Shown piece after piece: positions 1-8,540 of a stretch of DNA of 64,000 nucleotides. Positions within the stretch are counted from its first letter, which is position 1; each line of letters opens with the position of its first letter. Source of the DNA: Streptomyces sp. NBC_00102 (GTDB lineage: Bacteria > Actinomycetota > Actinomycetes > Streptomycetales > Streptomycetaceae). Location of the stretch: positions 310,001 through 374,000 of the forward strand of contig NZ_JAPEMC010000003.1 in NCBI RefSeq assembly GCF_026343115.1, written 5' to 3'. The notes beneath the pieces were generated by a model, which saw nothing but the letters and a program-made list of their open reading frames with translations, did not search any database and was not told the origin of the DNA. Made by a program: the position numbers and the translations under genes.

Positions 1-1007
1 TGTCCCGTAGAGCCCGTCCGGTCCTCGCCCTCGGCGTCGCCGGCCTCACCCTGTCCCTGGCCGCCTGCGGATCCGGTTCGGGCGCCGCCGACGACTCCTC
101 GTCCGGCGGCAAGGTGAAGGTCGGCCTGATCACGAAGACGGACACCAACCCGTACTTCGTGAAGATGAAGCAGGGTGCCGAGCAGGCCGCCAAGAGCGCG
201 GACGTCGAACTGACCACCGCTGCGGGAAAGTTCGACGGGGACAACGCCGGTCAGATCACCGCGCTGGAGAACATGGTCGCTGCCGGGGTCAAGGGAGTGC
301 TGATCACCCCCAACGACTCCAAGGCCATCGTCCCGGCGATCGCCAAGGCCCGGGCCAAGGGCGTGCTCGTCATCGCCCTGGACACGCCTCCGGAGCCGCA
401 GAGCGCCGTCGACGCGCTGTTCGCCACCGACAACGTGAAGGCCGGTGAGCTGATCGGCGCCTACGCCAAGGCCGCGATGGGCGGCAAGCCGGTGAAGATC
501 GCCACGCTGGACCTGGCCCCCGGTGTGTCGGTCGGCGTCCAGCGGCACGACGGGTTCGTCAAAGGCTTCGGCATCGACGCCTCCGACCCGTCGATCGTCT
601 GCTCCCAGGACACCGGCGGCGACCAGGCCAAGGGGCAGACGGCCATGGAGACGTGCCTGCAGAAGGCACCCGACGTCAATCTGGTGTACGCGATCAACGA
701 ACCCGCCGCGCTCGGCGCGTACACCGCCATCAAGGCCAAGGGCCGCGAGAACGACGTCATGATCGTGGCGATCGACGGCGGCTGCGCCGGGGTGGCGGCG
801 GTCAAGGAGGGCAAGATCGCGGCCACTTCGCAGCAGTACCCCCTCAAGATGGCGGCCGACGGCGTGAAGGCGGTCGTCGAGTACGCCAAGTCCGGCAAGA
901 AGGACACCGGTTACACCGACACCGGGGTCAAGCTCATCACCGACGAGCCGCAGACCGGCGCCGAGTCCGAGGACACCGGCTTCGGTACGCAGAACTGCTG
1001 GGGCTGA
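1..1007 (+). CDS. Sugar ABC transporter substrate-binding lipoprotein (FrcB-like), start just outside window
   Basis: This is the extracytoplasmic sugar-binding component of an ABC importer, of the periplasmic-binding-protein type 1 (ribose/fructose) family. The frame is open from base 3, and bases 1-2 (TG) are probably the end of the start codon, so only one base is missing. The N-terminus is a lipoprotein signal: Arg-rich start, hydrophobic core and lipobox LAAC with the Cys at bases 66-68, followed by a Gly/Ser/Asp linker. The mature protein opens with VKVGLITKTDTNPYF, typical of FrcB/RbsB, and includes IAIDGG-like hinge segments. A permease and an ATPase follow directly (gap of 5 bases to the permease). 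The exact sugar cannot be read from sequence; fructose or ribose is a guess from family resemblance. Confidence 0.93.
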   Translation, partial: SRRARPVLALGVAGLTLSLAACGSGSGAADDSSSGGKVKVGLITKTDTNPYFVKMKQGAEQAAKSADVELTTAAGKFDGDNAGQITALENMVAAGVKGVLITPNDSKAIVPAIAKARAKGVLVIALDTPPEPQSAVDALFATDNVKAGELIGAYAKAAMGGKPVKIATLDLAPGVSVGVQRHDGFVKGFGIDASDPSIVCSQDTGGDQAKGQTAMETCLQKAPDVNLVYAINEPAALGAYTAIKAKGRENDVMIVAIDGGCAGVAAVKEGKIAATSQQYPLKMAADGVKAVVEYAKSGKKDTGYTDTGVKLITDEPQTGAESEDTGFGTQNCWG

Positions 1008-1012
1008 GCCGC

Positions 1013-2008
1013 ATGACCACCTCCGCTCCGCTCGCCGTACGCGCCGACGGGCCGGCCGCTCTGCGCCGGCTCCTCTCCTCACCGTCCGCCGGGCCGCTGG
1101 CGGCCCTGATCCTCGCGTCGGTGTTCTTCTCCACGGCCACCGACCAGTTCCTCTCCGGCGGCAACTTCTCGCTGATCCTCCAGCAGGTCATGGTGGTCGG
1201 CACCCTCGCCATCGGGCAGACGCTGATCATCCTCACCGCGGGGATCGACCTCTCCTGCGGCGCGGTCATGGCCTTCGGCGGCATCCTCATCGCCAAACTG
1301 GCCGTAGAGGGTCCGCTGCCGCCGCTGCTCGCCATCGCCCTGGGAATCCTGGCCTGCGCGGGATTCGGCCTGGTCAACGGGGTGCTGGTGCGCGTCGTGC
1401 CGCTGCCGCCGTTCATCGTGACGCTGGGAATGCTCAATGTCGCCTTCGCGCTGACCCACATCTACTCCGAGGAACAGACGGTCACCGGCCTTCCCGGACC
1501 GCTCACCGTGCTGGGCCGGACGTTTCCGCTCGGCAGGACCGACGTCACCTACGGTTCGCTGGTCACCGTCGCGCTCTTCCTCGGCTTCGCCTACGCGCTG
1601 AGCAGTACCGCCTGGGGCAAGCACGTGTACGCCCTCGGCAACAGCGCGGAGAGCGCCCGGCTCAGCGGCATCCGGGTGTCCCGGCTGACCGTGGGGGTCT
1701 ACACGATCGCCGGGCTGGTCTACGGGATCGCGGCGCTGCTGCTGGTCTCCCGTACCGGTGTCGGCGACCCGCAGGCCGGCCAGACCGACAACCTCGACAG
1801 CATCACCGCGGTCGTGCTCGGCGGTACGAGCCTGTTCGGGGGGCGCGGCACGGTGCTCGGCACCCTCGTCGGCGTACTCGTCGTCGGCGTGTTCCGCAAC
1901 GGCCTCCAGCTGATGGGCGTCTCGTCCGTCTACCAGACGCTGGTCACCGGCGTTCTGGTCATCCTGGCGGTCACCGTCGACCAGCTCTCACGAAAGGGGA
2001 CCCGATGA
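1013..2008 (+). CDS. Sugar ABC transporter permease (RbsC/FrcC family)
   Basis: Integral membrane permease of a sugar importer, 331 residues, the usual length for the BPD_transp_2 family. The frame is open far upstream through the binding-protein gene, but ATG 1013 (MTTSAPLAVRADG) gives the family's normal short cytoplasmic N-terminus. Diagnostic stretches are GQTLIILTAGIDLSCG near residue 65 and the conserved VLGGTSLFGGRGTVLGT motif near residue 270, which contacts the ATPase. About eight to ten hydrophobic segments are visible. Its stop overlaps the ATPase start (ATGA at 2005-2008), indicating translational coupling and one operon. Confidence 0.95.
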   Translation: MTTSAPLAVRADGPAALRRLLSSPSAGPLAALILASVFFSTATDQFLSGGNFSLILQQVMVVGTLAIGQTLIILTAGIDLSCGAVMAFGGILIAKLAVEGPLPPLLAIALGILACAGFGLVNGVLVRVVPLPPFIVTLGMLNVAFALTHIYSEEQTVTGLPGPLTVLGRTFPLGRTDVTYGSLVTVALFLGFAYALSSTAWGKHVYALGNSAESARLSGIRVSRLTVGVYTIAGLVYGIAALLLVSRTGVGDPQAGQTDNLDSITAVVLGGTSLFGGRGTVLGTLVGVLVVGVFRNGLQLMGVSSVYQTLVTGVLVILAVTVDQLSRKGTR

Positions 2009-2871
2009 CCGGCCCCGGCCCGGCCGCCTCCCGGCCCGCACCCCGGAGCGGCCCCACCCCCGTGCTCAGCGCGCGCGGGCTGAGCAAGCGCTACGGGCAC
2101 GTGACCGCCATCGACGGGGCCGACTTCGAGCTCATGCCCGGTGAGGTCCTGGCCGTCATCGGTGACAACGGCGCGGGCAAGACGAGCCTGATCAAGGCAC
2201 TCACCGGCGCCCTGGTGCCGGATGCCGGGGAGATCCGGCTGCACGGCGAGCCGGTCCGGTTCACCGGACCGCAGGACGCCCGCGCACGCGGTATCGAGAC
2301 GGTGTATCAGGACCTGGCCGTCGCCGCGTCCATGGACATCGCCTCCAACATGTTCCTCGGCCGGGAGGTCCGCCGCCCGGGTGTGCTCGGTTCGGTGTTC
2401 CGCATGCTCGACAAGAGGGCGATGCGCGAGGAGGCGGCCGCGTACCTGGCCGAACTCAAGGTCGGTGTCGGTTCGTTGTCCCAGCCGGTGGAGACGCTCT
2501 CCGGCGGTCAGCGGCAGGCCGTGGCCGTCGCACGGGCGGCCGCCTGGGCCCGCAGCGTCGTGGTGATGGACGAGCCGACGGCCGCCCTGGGGGTGAAGGA
2601 GTCGGGCCAGGTCCTCGACCTCATCCGCCGGGTCCGCGACAAGGGGGTGCCCGTGATCCTCATCAGCCACAACATGCCGCACGTCTTCGAGATCGCCGAC
2701 CGTGTGCACGTCCACCGGCTCGGGCGGCGCGAGGCCGTGATCAGACCTTCGGACTACTCCATGGCGGAAGTCGTGGCCATCATGACGGGCGCGCTGAGCG
2801 TGCGTCCGGACGGGGGTACGGTCGTGGCGGACAGCGACGCCGCCTCGGCTGCCGGGGTGCGGGGCAGCTGA
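2005..2871 (+). CDS. Sugar ABC transporter ATP-binding protein (single ABC domain, FrcA-like)
   Basis: Cytoplasmic ATPase that powers the importer. Walker A is GDNGAGKT (residues 53-60), the signature is LSGGQRQAVAVARA, and Walker B is VVVMDEPTAALG followed by a switch His in LISHNM. It has 288 residues and one ABC domain. Ribose-type ATPases (RbsA) have two fused domains of about 500 residues, whereas FrcA-type proteins have one, so this points to an FrcBCA-type system. The start overlaps the permease stop by 4 bases. A LacI regulator follows after 49 bases. Confidence 0.95.
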   Translation: MTGPGPAASRPAPRSGPTPVLSARGLSKRYGHVTAIDGADFELMPGEVLAVIGDNGAGKTSLIKALTGALVPDAGEIRLHGEPVRFTGPQDARARGIETVYQDLAVAASMDIASNMFLGREVRRPGVLGSVFRMLDKRAMREEAAAYLAELKVGVGSLSQPVETLSGGQRQAVAVARAAAWARSVVVMDEPTAALGVKESGQVLDLIRRVRDKGVPVILISHNMPHVFEIADRVHVHRLGRREAVIRPSDYSMAEVVAIMTGALSVRPDGGTVVADSDAASAAGVRGS

Positions 2872-2920
2872 CCCGCCGTCTTGGACATCCGAGGGGGCGC
2901 CCTCCAGGAAAAGGTGGTCC

Positions 2921-3949
2921 ATGGCATCGTCGTCCCGCAGACCGACCCTCGCGGACGTCGCCCGTGAGGTCGGCGTCAGTGCCAAGACGGTCTCCCGGGT
3001 CCTCAACGAGGACGGCCCCAGCTCTCCGGAGACCAGGAAGCGCGTCCTGGCCGCCGTGGCGATGCTGGGCTTCCAGCCCAATCTGATGGCCAGGAGCATC
3101 CGGGTGGGCGGCCCCGACACCACGGTCGGCCTGGTGGTTCCGGACCTCGGCAACCCGTTCTTCGGCGCTGTCGCGGGAGGCATCGAGGAGGCCGTGCGCG
3201 GCCGCGGGCTGACACTCCTGATGGGCTCGTCCGACGACGACCCGGAGCGGGAACACACGCTGATCGCCACGTTCCTGGCCCGTAGGGTCAGCGTCCTCAT
3301 GGTCGCGCCCGCGGTGGGCGCGGACCACTCCCACCTCAAGACGCACCGGGCGGCAGGGATGCCCGTCGTCTTCCTGGACCGGCCCGGCAGCGGGCTCACC
3401 GCGGACACCGTGGTCAGCTCCAACCGTTCCGGTACGCGGGAGGGCGTCGCCCATCTGACAGCCCGCGGGCACCGCCGGATCGGCTTCATCGGCGACCTGC
3501 CGGCACGCCTGTACACCCGCCGTGAACGAATAGCCGGGTACCGCGCGGCCCTCGCCGAGGCGGGACTGCCCCACGACCGGGCGCTGGTCGCGGACGCACA
3601 CGACCCCGAAGGGGCCGCCCGGGCGACGGCGCGGCTGCTGGCTCTCCCGGACCCGCCGACCGCGCTTCTTTCGGGCAACAACGTCATGACGATCGGTGTG
3701 CTGACCGAGCTCTCCCGCAGCCGCCGCAAGGATCTCGCGGTCGTCGCCTTCGACGACGTCCCGATGGCCGGCATCCTCGATCCCGGACTCACCGTGGTCG
3801 CCCAGAACCCGGTAGCCATGGGCGAGCTGGCGGGCGCCCTCGCGATCGAACGCCTCGACGGGGACCGCTCGCGGGGGCGCACCGTCACGGTGGAGACCCG
3901 TCTGGTGCCCCGTGGTTCGGGGGAACTCCCCGCTCCCGGTCACGGGTGA
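2921..3949 (+). CDS. LacI family transcriptional regulator
   Basis: Sugar-responsive DNA-binding repressor, 342 residues. The N-terminal helix-turn-helix TLADVAREVGVSAKTVSRVLN is at residues 9-29, with the hinge helix at about 55-62. The rest is a periplasmic-binding-like ligand domain (VGLVVPDLGNPFFGAVAGGI; VAFDDVPMAGILDPGLTVVAQ). ATG 2921 is preceded by an AGG-rich segment. It lies downstream of and co-directional with the transporter, so it is probably the local regulator of that operon; the operator would lie left of the window. It ends inside the 13-bp tandem repeat that separates it from the convergent TetR gene. Confidence 0.93.
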   Translation: MASSSRRPTLADVAREVGVSAKTVSRVLNEDGPSSPETRKRVLAAVAMLGFQPNLMARSIRVGGPDTTVGLVVPDLGNPFFGAVAGGIEEAVRGRGLTLLMGSSDDDPEREHTLIATFLARRVSVLMVAPAVGADHSHLKTHRAAGMPVVFLDRPGSGLTADTVVSSNRSGTREGVAHLTARGHRRIGFIGDLPARLYTRRERIAGYRAALAEAGLPHDRALVADAHDPEGAARATARLLALPDPPTALLSGNNVMTIGVLTELSRSRRKDLAVVAFDDVPMAGILDPGLTVVAQNPVAMGELAGALAIERLDGDRSRGRTVTVETRLVPRGSGELPAPGHG

Positions 3950-4006
3950 TCCGGACAGGTGATCCGGACAGGTGATCCGGACAGGTGATCCGGACAGGTG
4001 ATCCGG
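3945..4006. repeat. 13-bp tandem repeat, about 4.8 copies
   Basis: The unit GGTGATCCGGACA is repeated exactly at 3945, 3958, 3971 and 3984, with a partial fifth copy from 3997 to 4006. The first unit contains the LacI stop codon, and the array ends nine bases before the TetR stop codon. The core TCCGGA is palindromic but the unit as a whole is not, so it does not look like a classic terminator. A copy-number-variable spacer between convergent genes is the simplest reading. Confidence 0.9.
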
Positions 4007-4014
4007 CCGGGAGC

Positions 4015-4746
4015 TCACCCTTGGGAAGGCTCGTCGTACCGCTCGGCGGGCACCGTGAGGCCGACCGAGTGCGCGAGCCCGTCGGCCGCCTGGCAGAAGA
4101 GCGCCTCCCGGTCCTCCACCACCCCGTTGAACTGGCCGAAGACCTCGAAGGAGACGAGCCCGAAGAGCTGCGCCCAGGCGATGACGAGTGCGGCGGCATT
4201 GGCCGGGGGCAGGTCCGGGGCGAGCTCGGCCGCCATCCGGACCGCCTCGGGGCGCACCGCGGCGGAGAGCGGCGGAGTGGTGACACCCTCGCCCCGGTGG
4301 GCCTCGCGGACCAGGCCGATGAGGACGAGTCCGACGCGGGAGGCCGGGGCGACGGTGTCCTGGGGTGCCACGTACCCGGGTACGGGCGAACCGTGGATCA
4401 GGGCGTACTCGTGGGGGTGGGCGAGGGCCCATTCCCGTACGGCGCGGGCGGCGGCCGTCCAGGCGACTGCCGGGGAGCCGTCCGGGCGGGCGGTCGCGTC
4501 GCGGGCCGCCTTTTCGGCGGCTTCGCCGACGGCGTCGTAGGCGTCGACGATCAGCGCCGTCAGGAGTTCGTCGCGGCTCGGGAAGTAGCGGTAGAGCGCC
4601 GAGGAGACCATGCCCAGCTCGCGGGCGACGGCCCGCAGCGAGAGCCTGGAGGCACCCTCCGCCGCGAGCTGGACCCTCGCCTCGTCCTTGATGGCGGCCG
4701 TGATCTCGATACGGGCGCGTTCCCTGGCTCCCTTGATGGCACTCAT
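4015..4746 (-). CDS. TetR/AcrR family transcriptional regulator (WHG-type C-terminal domain)
   Basis: TetR-type repressor of 243 residues from ATG 4746 (MSAIKGARERARIEI). An in-frame start exists ten codons upstream, but this one fits the family. The helix-turn-helix is LSLRAVARELGMVSSALYRYF at about residues 36-56. The C-terminal part, with an FGQFNGVVEDREALF segment, resembles the WHG-type ligand domain common in Streptomyces. It is divergent from the F420-dependent oxidoreductase gene at 4934. Two near-identical palindromes in the shared 187-bp intergenic region (4789-4801 and 4840-4854) are its likely operators, implying autoregulation and control of the oxidoreductase. Confidence 0.93.
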   Translation of the reverse strand: MSAIKGARERARIEITAAIKDEARVQLAAEGASRLSLRAVARELGMVSSALYRYFPSRDELLTALIVDAYDAVGEAAEKAARDATARPDGSPAVAWTAAARAVREWALAHPHEYALIHGSPVPGYVAPQDTVAPASRVGLVLIGLVREAHRGEGVTTPPLSAAVRPEAVRMAAELAPDLPPANAAALVIAWAQLFGLVSFEVFGQFNGVVEDREALFCQAADGLAHSVGLTVPAERYDEPSQG

Positions 4747-4788
4747 GACGCCCATTCTGCCACGCGGGGGGATCACCGGACAGAAACG

Positions 4789-4801
4789 AGAGCACTGCTC
4801 T
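4789..4801. promoter_or_regulatory. Probable TetR operator 1
   Basis: AGAGCACTGCTCT is a perfect palindrome around one central base. It lies 43 bp upstream of the TetR start. Its sequence matches the second palindrome at 4840-4854 apart from the centre. Palindromes of this size between a tetR gene and its divergent target are the normal TetR operator arrangement. Binding is inferred, not shown. Confidence 0.72.
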
Positions 4802-4839
4802 TGCGAAGTCGTGCACGCGGGAGCACACTGATCTCAACA

Positions 4840-4854
4840 GAGAGCACCGCTCTC
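4840..4854. promoter_or_regulatory. Probable TetR operator 2
   Basis: GAGAGCACCGCTCTC is a palindrome with 6-bp arms and a 3-base centre. It shares the AGAGCACYGCTCT core with operator 1; the two centres are 52 bp apart, about five helical turns. It lies 80 bp upstream of the oxidoreductase start, a position suited to repressing that promoter. Confidence 0.72.
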
Positions 4855-4933
4855 GAAAGCTCGGCACAGCTCGGCACAGATCGACGGCGCTCGTAGAAGC
4901 CGCACCACTTCGCGTTCAGGGACTGGGGACACC

Positions 4934-5401
4934 ATGTCGCAGGCACAGCCGTACTACTTCAGAGCCGGTGCGATCGGCACCCGTTTCAACAGTGTGGTCG
5001 GGTGGCTCGCCCGCCACGGCTTCAGCCTCCTCGGCACGGCGGAGATGTCCGTACGGGGGCGCAAGAGCGGCAAAATGCAGCGGGTCCCGGTGAATCCGCA
5101 CGTCCACGACGGCGAGCAGTACCTGGTCTCGGCCCGCGGCCACTCCCAGTGGGTGCGCAACATGCGGGCGGCGGGCGGCGGCGAGCTGCGGGTGGGGCGC
5201 AGAACGCGTACCTTCACCGCGGTCGAGATCGCGGACGACGAGCAGAAGGTACGCGTCGTCCGCGCCTATCTGAAGCGCTGGGGCTGGGAGGTGAACCAGT
5301 ACTTCCGGGGCATCACCGCCACGTCGACGGACGCGGAACTGCTGGCGGCCTGCCCCGACCACCCGGTCTTCCGGATCACGGTGGAGGAGCGCGGCGCCTG
5401 A
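4934..5401 (+). CDS. F420-dependent nitroreductase-family oxidoreductase (DDN/DUF385 type)
   Basis: Small soluble or peripheral-membrane oxidoreductase of 155 residues that, by family, uses the deazaflavin cofactor F420 to reduce quinones or nitro compounds. Family hallmarks are the LLGTAEMSVRGRKSGKMQRVPV strand-loop, beginning near residue 33, and ARGHSQWVRNMRA near residue 73, with cofactor-phosphate-binding basic residues. ATG 4934 follows a GGGGAC segment. It is divergent from a TetR regulator and preceded by two palindromic operators, so it is probably induced by the TetR ligand. The substrate is unknown. Confidence 0.9.
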   Translation: MSQAQPYYFRAGAIGTRFNSVVGWLARHGFSLLGTAEMSVRGRKSGKMQRVPVNPHVHDGEQYLVSARGHSQWVRNMRAAGGGELRVGRRTRTFTAVEIADDEQKVRVVRAYLKRWGWEVNQYFRGITATSTDAELLAACPDHPVFRITVEERGA

Positions 5402-5530
5402 CGGTCGTGCGCGCCGTGGACGCGGAAAGAGCGCCATGGACGCGGAAGCCAGCACAACCATCCGTGGGCCGGAGTGGTCACACCGGGCGACCGGTGTACC
5501 AACTCCGGCCGACGGAAAGGGAAACACGAG

Positions 5531-7138
5531 ATGTCATCAGTACGCCTGCGCGGCTGGCCCGCGGTACTCACCGCTGCGGCCGTCGCGTTGCTCCCGGCCC
5601 TTGTGGCGGCGCCCGCGGCCCACGCCGAGGGCGGCCCCGCTCTGACACTCGTGGCCAACCACAGCGAGGTGGGGCTTCCCCAGCCGGCCGTTCGGGGGGA
5701 CTCCTCGCAGATCGGCTGGGGCATGGAGGGCGAGGCCGGCGGAAGCACCGCCACGGACGTGGTCGTCAAGGTCGACGTCTCCGGCATCTCCGGGTTCGCC
5801 GATGTCACCGGCCTCTCCTGCGTGGACGACATCTGCTCCTGGCCGAGCCGGGACATCGCCCCCGGCACGTCCACCGGCGGCATCGTGGACGTCAACGCCA
5901 AGCCGGGCGCCGCGCTCGGCACGACGGGCACCGCACGGCTCTTCGCCACCTCGTCCAACGCCACCGTCGCGGAGACGAGCGTCAAGCTCACCGTCGGCGC
6001 GGTGGACCTCGGCATCGCCCGTATCCCGGACACGACGGACGCGGCCCCCGGCTCGACCCTCGCCGCTCCGATCACGGTGTCCAACTCCGGTTCCCTGACC
6101 GCCGACGCCGTGACCCTGTCGCTCGCCGCCACCCCCGGTCTCGGATTCGCCGAGAAGTTCGCCAACTGCACGTACGGGAAGTCCACGACGATCCCCTCGG
6201 CACACGGACATTCCCTGGACACCGCCGTGTGCCGCATCGCCACGCCGGTCGAGCCGGGCAAGGCGTACCGGCTCTCCTCGCAGGTCGGCATCGAGGTGGA
6301 GCCGACGGCGCTCTACGAGTTCGTCGACTACGGGATCGAAGCCGTTTCCTCCTCCGTGCCCAAGGCCGCCGCCGCGGACGGACCGGTGCTCCGACTCGTC
6401 GAGAGCGGCACGCCGCCGGTCGTGCGGACCGATCACGCCCAGTGGCGGATCGATGCCGACAACACCGCCGACATCGAGCTCACCGGCTCCACCGCGAACG
6501 CTGTCCCGGGCGACGAGGCCGTGCTGACGGCGAAGGTCCGCAACAACGGTCCCGCGACCTTCAACCTACTGAACTCCGACGCTCAGATCGGCGTACTGGT
6601 GGAGATACCCAAGGGCACCACCGCCGTCAAGATCCCGTCGGAGTGCGGCGTGTGGACGGGTGCCGCCATGGGCGAACCCACGCCGGGAGCCGACGAATAC
6701 ATGTGTGAGGTCGAATCGCCCTTCACCGTCGGCGAGACCCTGGAGCTGCCGTTCACCGTCATGGTCGAGCAGGGCGCTCCCGCCACCACCTCGGGCGACG
6801 CCACCGTGAAGACGGTGTGGGGAGGCGCGCTGGACGCGGACGCCGACAAGGCGAACAACACCGCGAAGATCACGCTGAAGACCACGGCCTCCACCGCCAC
6901 TCCGGGTTCCACCGGCCCGTCGTCGGACGCGAATGCCGCCGGTACCGGAGCGCCGGCCGCGTCGGACACGCCCGCAGCGGCCGCTTCGGGCACCCCGAAC
7001 GCCTCGGGGACCATGGCGTCGACGGGCAGCGGTTCCACCCCGGCGATCGCGGCGGCCGGCGCCCTGGCGCTGATCGCGGGTGGCGCGATCGCCCTCGTGG
7101 CCCGCAGGCGCAAGGCCCGCACCGGAGAGGCGGCCTGA
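5531..7138 (+). CDS. Secreted cell-wall-anchored surface protein with DUF11/CARDB-like repeats
   Basis: Predicted surface protein of 535 residues. ATG 5531, after GGAAAGGGAAA, gives a clean Sec signal peptide (LRGWPAVLTAAAVALLPAL...AHA-E). The body has Ig-like beta-rich modules with ITVSNSGSLTADAVTLSL and VLTAKVRNNGPATF, typical of DUF11/CARDB-like extracellular domains. Near residue 460 a Thr/Ala/Gly/Ser-rich wall-spanning stretch begins. The C-terminus has MASTG, a hydrophobic helix and RRRKAR, which matches a sortase signal; the motif is a variant of the LAxTG used by class E sortases. No sortase gene is in the window. Function is unknown. Confidence 0.85.
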   Translation: MSSVRLRGWPAVLTAAAVALLPALVAAPAAHAEGGPALTLVANHSEVGLPQPAVRGDSSQIGWGMEGEAGGSTATDVVVKVDVSGISGFADVTGLSCVDDICSWPSRDIAPGTSTGGIVDVNAKPGAALGTTGTARLFATSSNATVAETSVKLTVGAVDLGIARIPDTTDAAPGSTLAAPITVSNSGSLTADAVTLSLAATPGLGFAEKFANCTYGKSTTIPSAHGHSLDTAVCRIATPVEPGKAYRLSSQVGIEVEPTALYEFVDYGIEAVSSSVPKAAAADGPVLRLVESGTPPVVRTDHAQWRIDADNTADIELTGSTANAVPGDEAVLTAKVRNNGPATFNLLNSDAQIGVLVEIPKGTTAVKIPSECGVWTGAAMGEPTPGADEYMCEVESPFTVGETLELPFTVMVEQGAPATTSGDATVKTVWGGALDADADKANNTAKITLKTTASTATPGSTGPSSDANAAGTGAPAASDTPAAAASGTPNASGTMASTGSGSTPAIAAAGALALIAGGAIALVARRRKARTGEAA

Positions 7139-7425
7139 CCCGGCCCGCCCAGCCCGCGTACGCCGTGCCTGGCTCGTGGCGGGAGCACGGATGACCGTGG
7201 TCCCGCCCCGGCCGGCCGCCGTGCCTGACGGCCGGTTCGGTCCGCCCCGGCCGGCGGCGGCCTGTCGGCGCCGCCCCGGCCGGGGACCGGGGAGGTTTGT
7301 GGCACTCCCCTTTCGATTCCGGCTCGGACCACGAGGTATAAGAGGTCCGACGGCTTTCCGCCGTTCGAACCAACCCCTCACGGCCCGGACACGCGCGTCC
7401 CGGTCCGCCCCGGAAGGCCGGCCCC

Positions 7426-8385
7426 GTGCTGCATCTGCGTCTGATCGTTCCGGTCGAACACACGGACGAGGTGGTGAAGCTGCTCGACAGCAGCGTGGGC
7501 ACCGCCCATCTCGTCGTGCTGCCGGACGCCGCCCGGTCACCCGCCGGTGACCTGGTGCTCTGCGACGTGGCCCGGGAGTCGGGTGACGAGCTGATCGGCG
7601 GGCTGCGCCGGCTCGGCATCGACCGCACGGGCTCCATCACGGTCGAGAAGCTGGACCTGACCCTCTCCGAGCACGCCGACCGGGCCGAGGAACAAGCACC
7701 GGGCGAAGGTGCTGACGCGGTGCTGTGGGAGGAGCTGACGGAGGTCACGCACGAGGAGTCGACCTTCAGCGTCACCTACGTCGCGTTCCTGACGATCGCC
7801 ACCATGCTCGCAGCGGTCGGCGTGATGCTGGACAACGCGATCCTGATCGTCGGCGCGATGGTGGTGGGACCCGAGTTCGGACCGCTGGCCGGTGTCTCCA
7901 CCGCCTTGGTGCAGCGGGCGCCCCGGCTGGTGGCGCGCTCGCTGGCGGCGCTCGTCGGCGGGTTCGCTGCGGCGATGGTGATGACCGCCGGATTCGCGTG
8001 GCTCATGGACGCCTTCGGCCTGTTCACGAGGACGATGGTCGAGGCGGACCGGCCGAACACCTCGTTCATCTGGCAGCCGGACCGGATGTCGTTCGTCGTG
8101 GCGTTCCTCGCGGGGATCGCCGGGACCCTGTCCCTCACCTCGTCGAAGTCCGCCGCGCTGATCGGGGTGACCATCTCGGTGACCACGGTACCGGCGGCGG
8201 CCAACGCGGCGGTGGCCTTCAGCTACTCCGACTACGCGCAGACCACCGGCTCCTCGGAGCAACTTCTGGCCAACCTCGGCGGCATCGTGGTCGCCGGTAC
8301 CCTCACCCTCCTCACGCAGAAGGCACTCTGGGCGCTTCAACTGCGCCGGGCCCGGGCCGCCGGCGCGGGCCGGGGCCGCGACTGA
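7426..8385 (+). CDS. DUF389 domain-containing membrane protein
   Basis: Predicted inner-membrane protein of 319 residues starting at GTG 7426. Residues 1-90 form a soluble ferredoxin-like domain (LHLRLIVPVEHTDEVVKLL). It is followed by five or six hydrophobic segments that include the DUF389 hallmark AAVGVMLDNAILIVGAMVVGPEFGPLAG. Proteins of this family are widespread in actinobacteria and have no established function. It stands alone: 287 bp upstream contain only GC-rich repeats of CGCCCCGGCCGG, and a strong bidirectional terminator follows. Confidence 0.88.
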   Translation: MLHLRLIVPVEHTDEVVKLLDSSVGTAHLVVLPDAARSPAGDLVLCDVARESGDELIGGLRRLGIDRTGSITVEKLDLTLSEHADRAEEQAPGEGADAVLWEELTEVTHEESTFSVTYVAFLTIATMLAAVGVMLDNAILIVGAMVVGPEFGPLAGVSTALVQRAPRLVARSLAALVGGFAAAMVMTAGFAWLMDAFGLFTRTMVEADRPNTSFIWQPDRMSFVVAFLAGIAGTLSLTSSKSAALIGVTISVTTVPAAANAAVAFSYSDYAQTTGSSEQLLANLGGIVVAGTLTLLTQKALWALQLRRARAAGAGRGRD

Positions 8386-8443
8386 CCGGCCGTCGGCCCC
8401 CACGGGGCGGAACGTGGTGCGGCCCCGCCCCCTCGGCACCTGT

Positions 8444-8486
8444 GGCGGATCCCTGCCGGGGGCGCGTGCCCCGGCAGGGATCCGCC
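8444..8486. terminator. Bidirectional terminator hairpin, 18-bp stem
   Basis: The arms at 8444-8461 and 8469-8486 are perfectly complementary over 18 bp (GGCGGATCCCTGCCGGGG), with a 7-base loop. It sits between the convergent DUF389 and geranylgeranyl-reductase-like genes and probably ends both transcripts. Confidence 0.85.
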
Positions 8487-8540
8487 GGACACCGCCCGGC
8501 CGCCGGGGCGCGGCAGGGCCGGCCCCGGTGCGGGGGCGGG

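Noticed and set aside
1930..3888. Long minus-strand frame (652 codons) antisense to the ABC ATPase and LacI genes
   Set aside because: It is rich in Arg/Pro/Ser with no domain character and mirrors two well-supported plus-strand genes; a GC-skew shadow frame.
5002..6708. 568-codon plus-strand frame across the F420 oxidoreductase and surface protein
   Set aside because: The product is Arg/Gly/His-rich low-complexity sequence; the true genes in other frames have signal peptide, motifs and ribosome binding sites.
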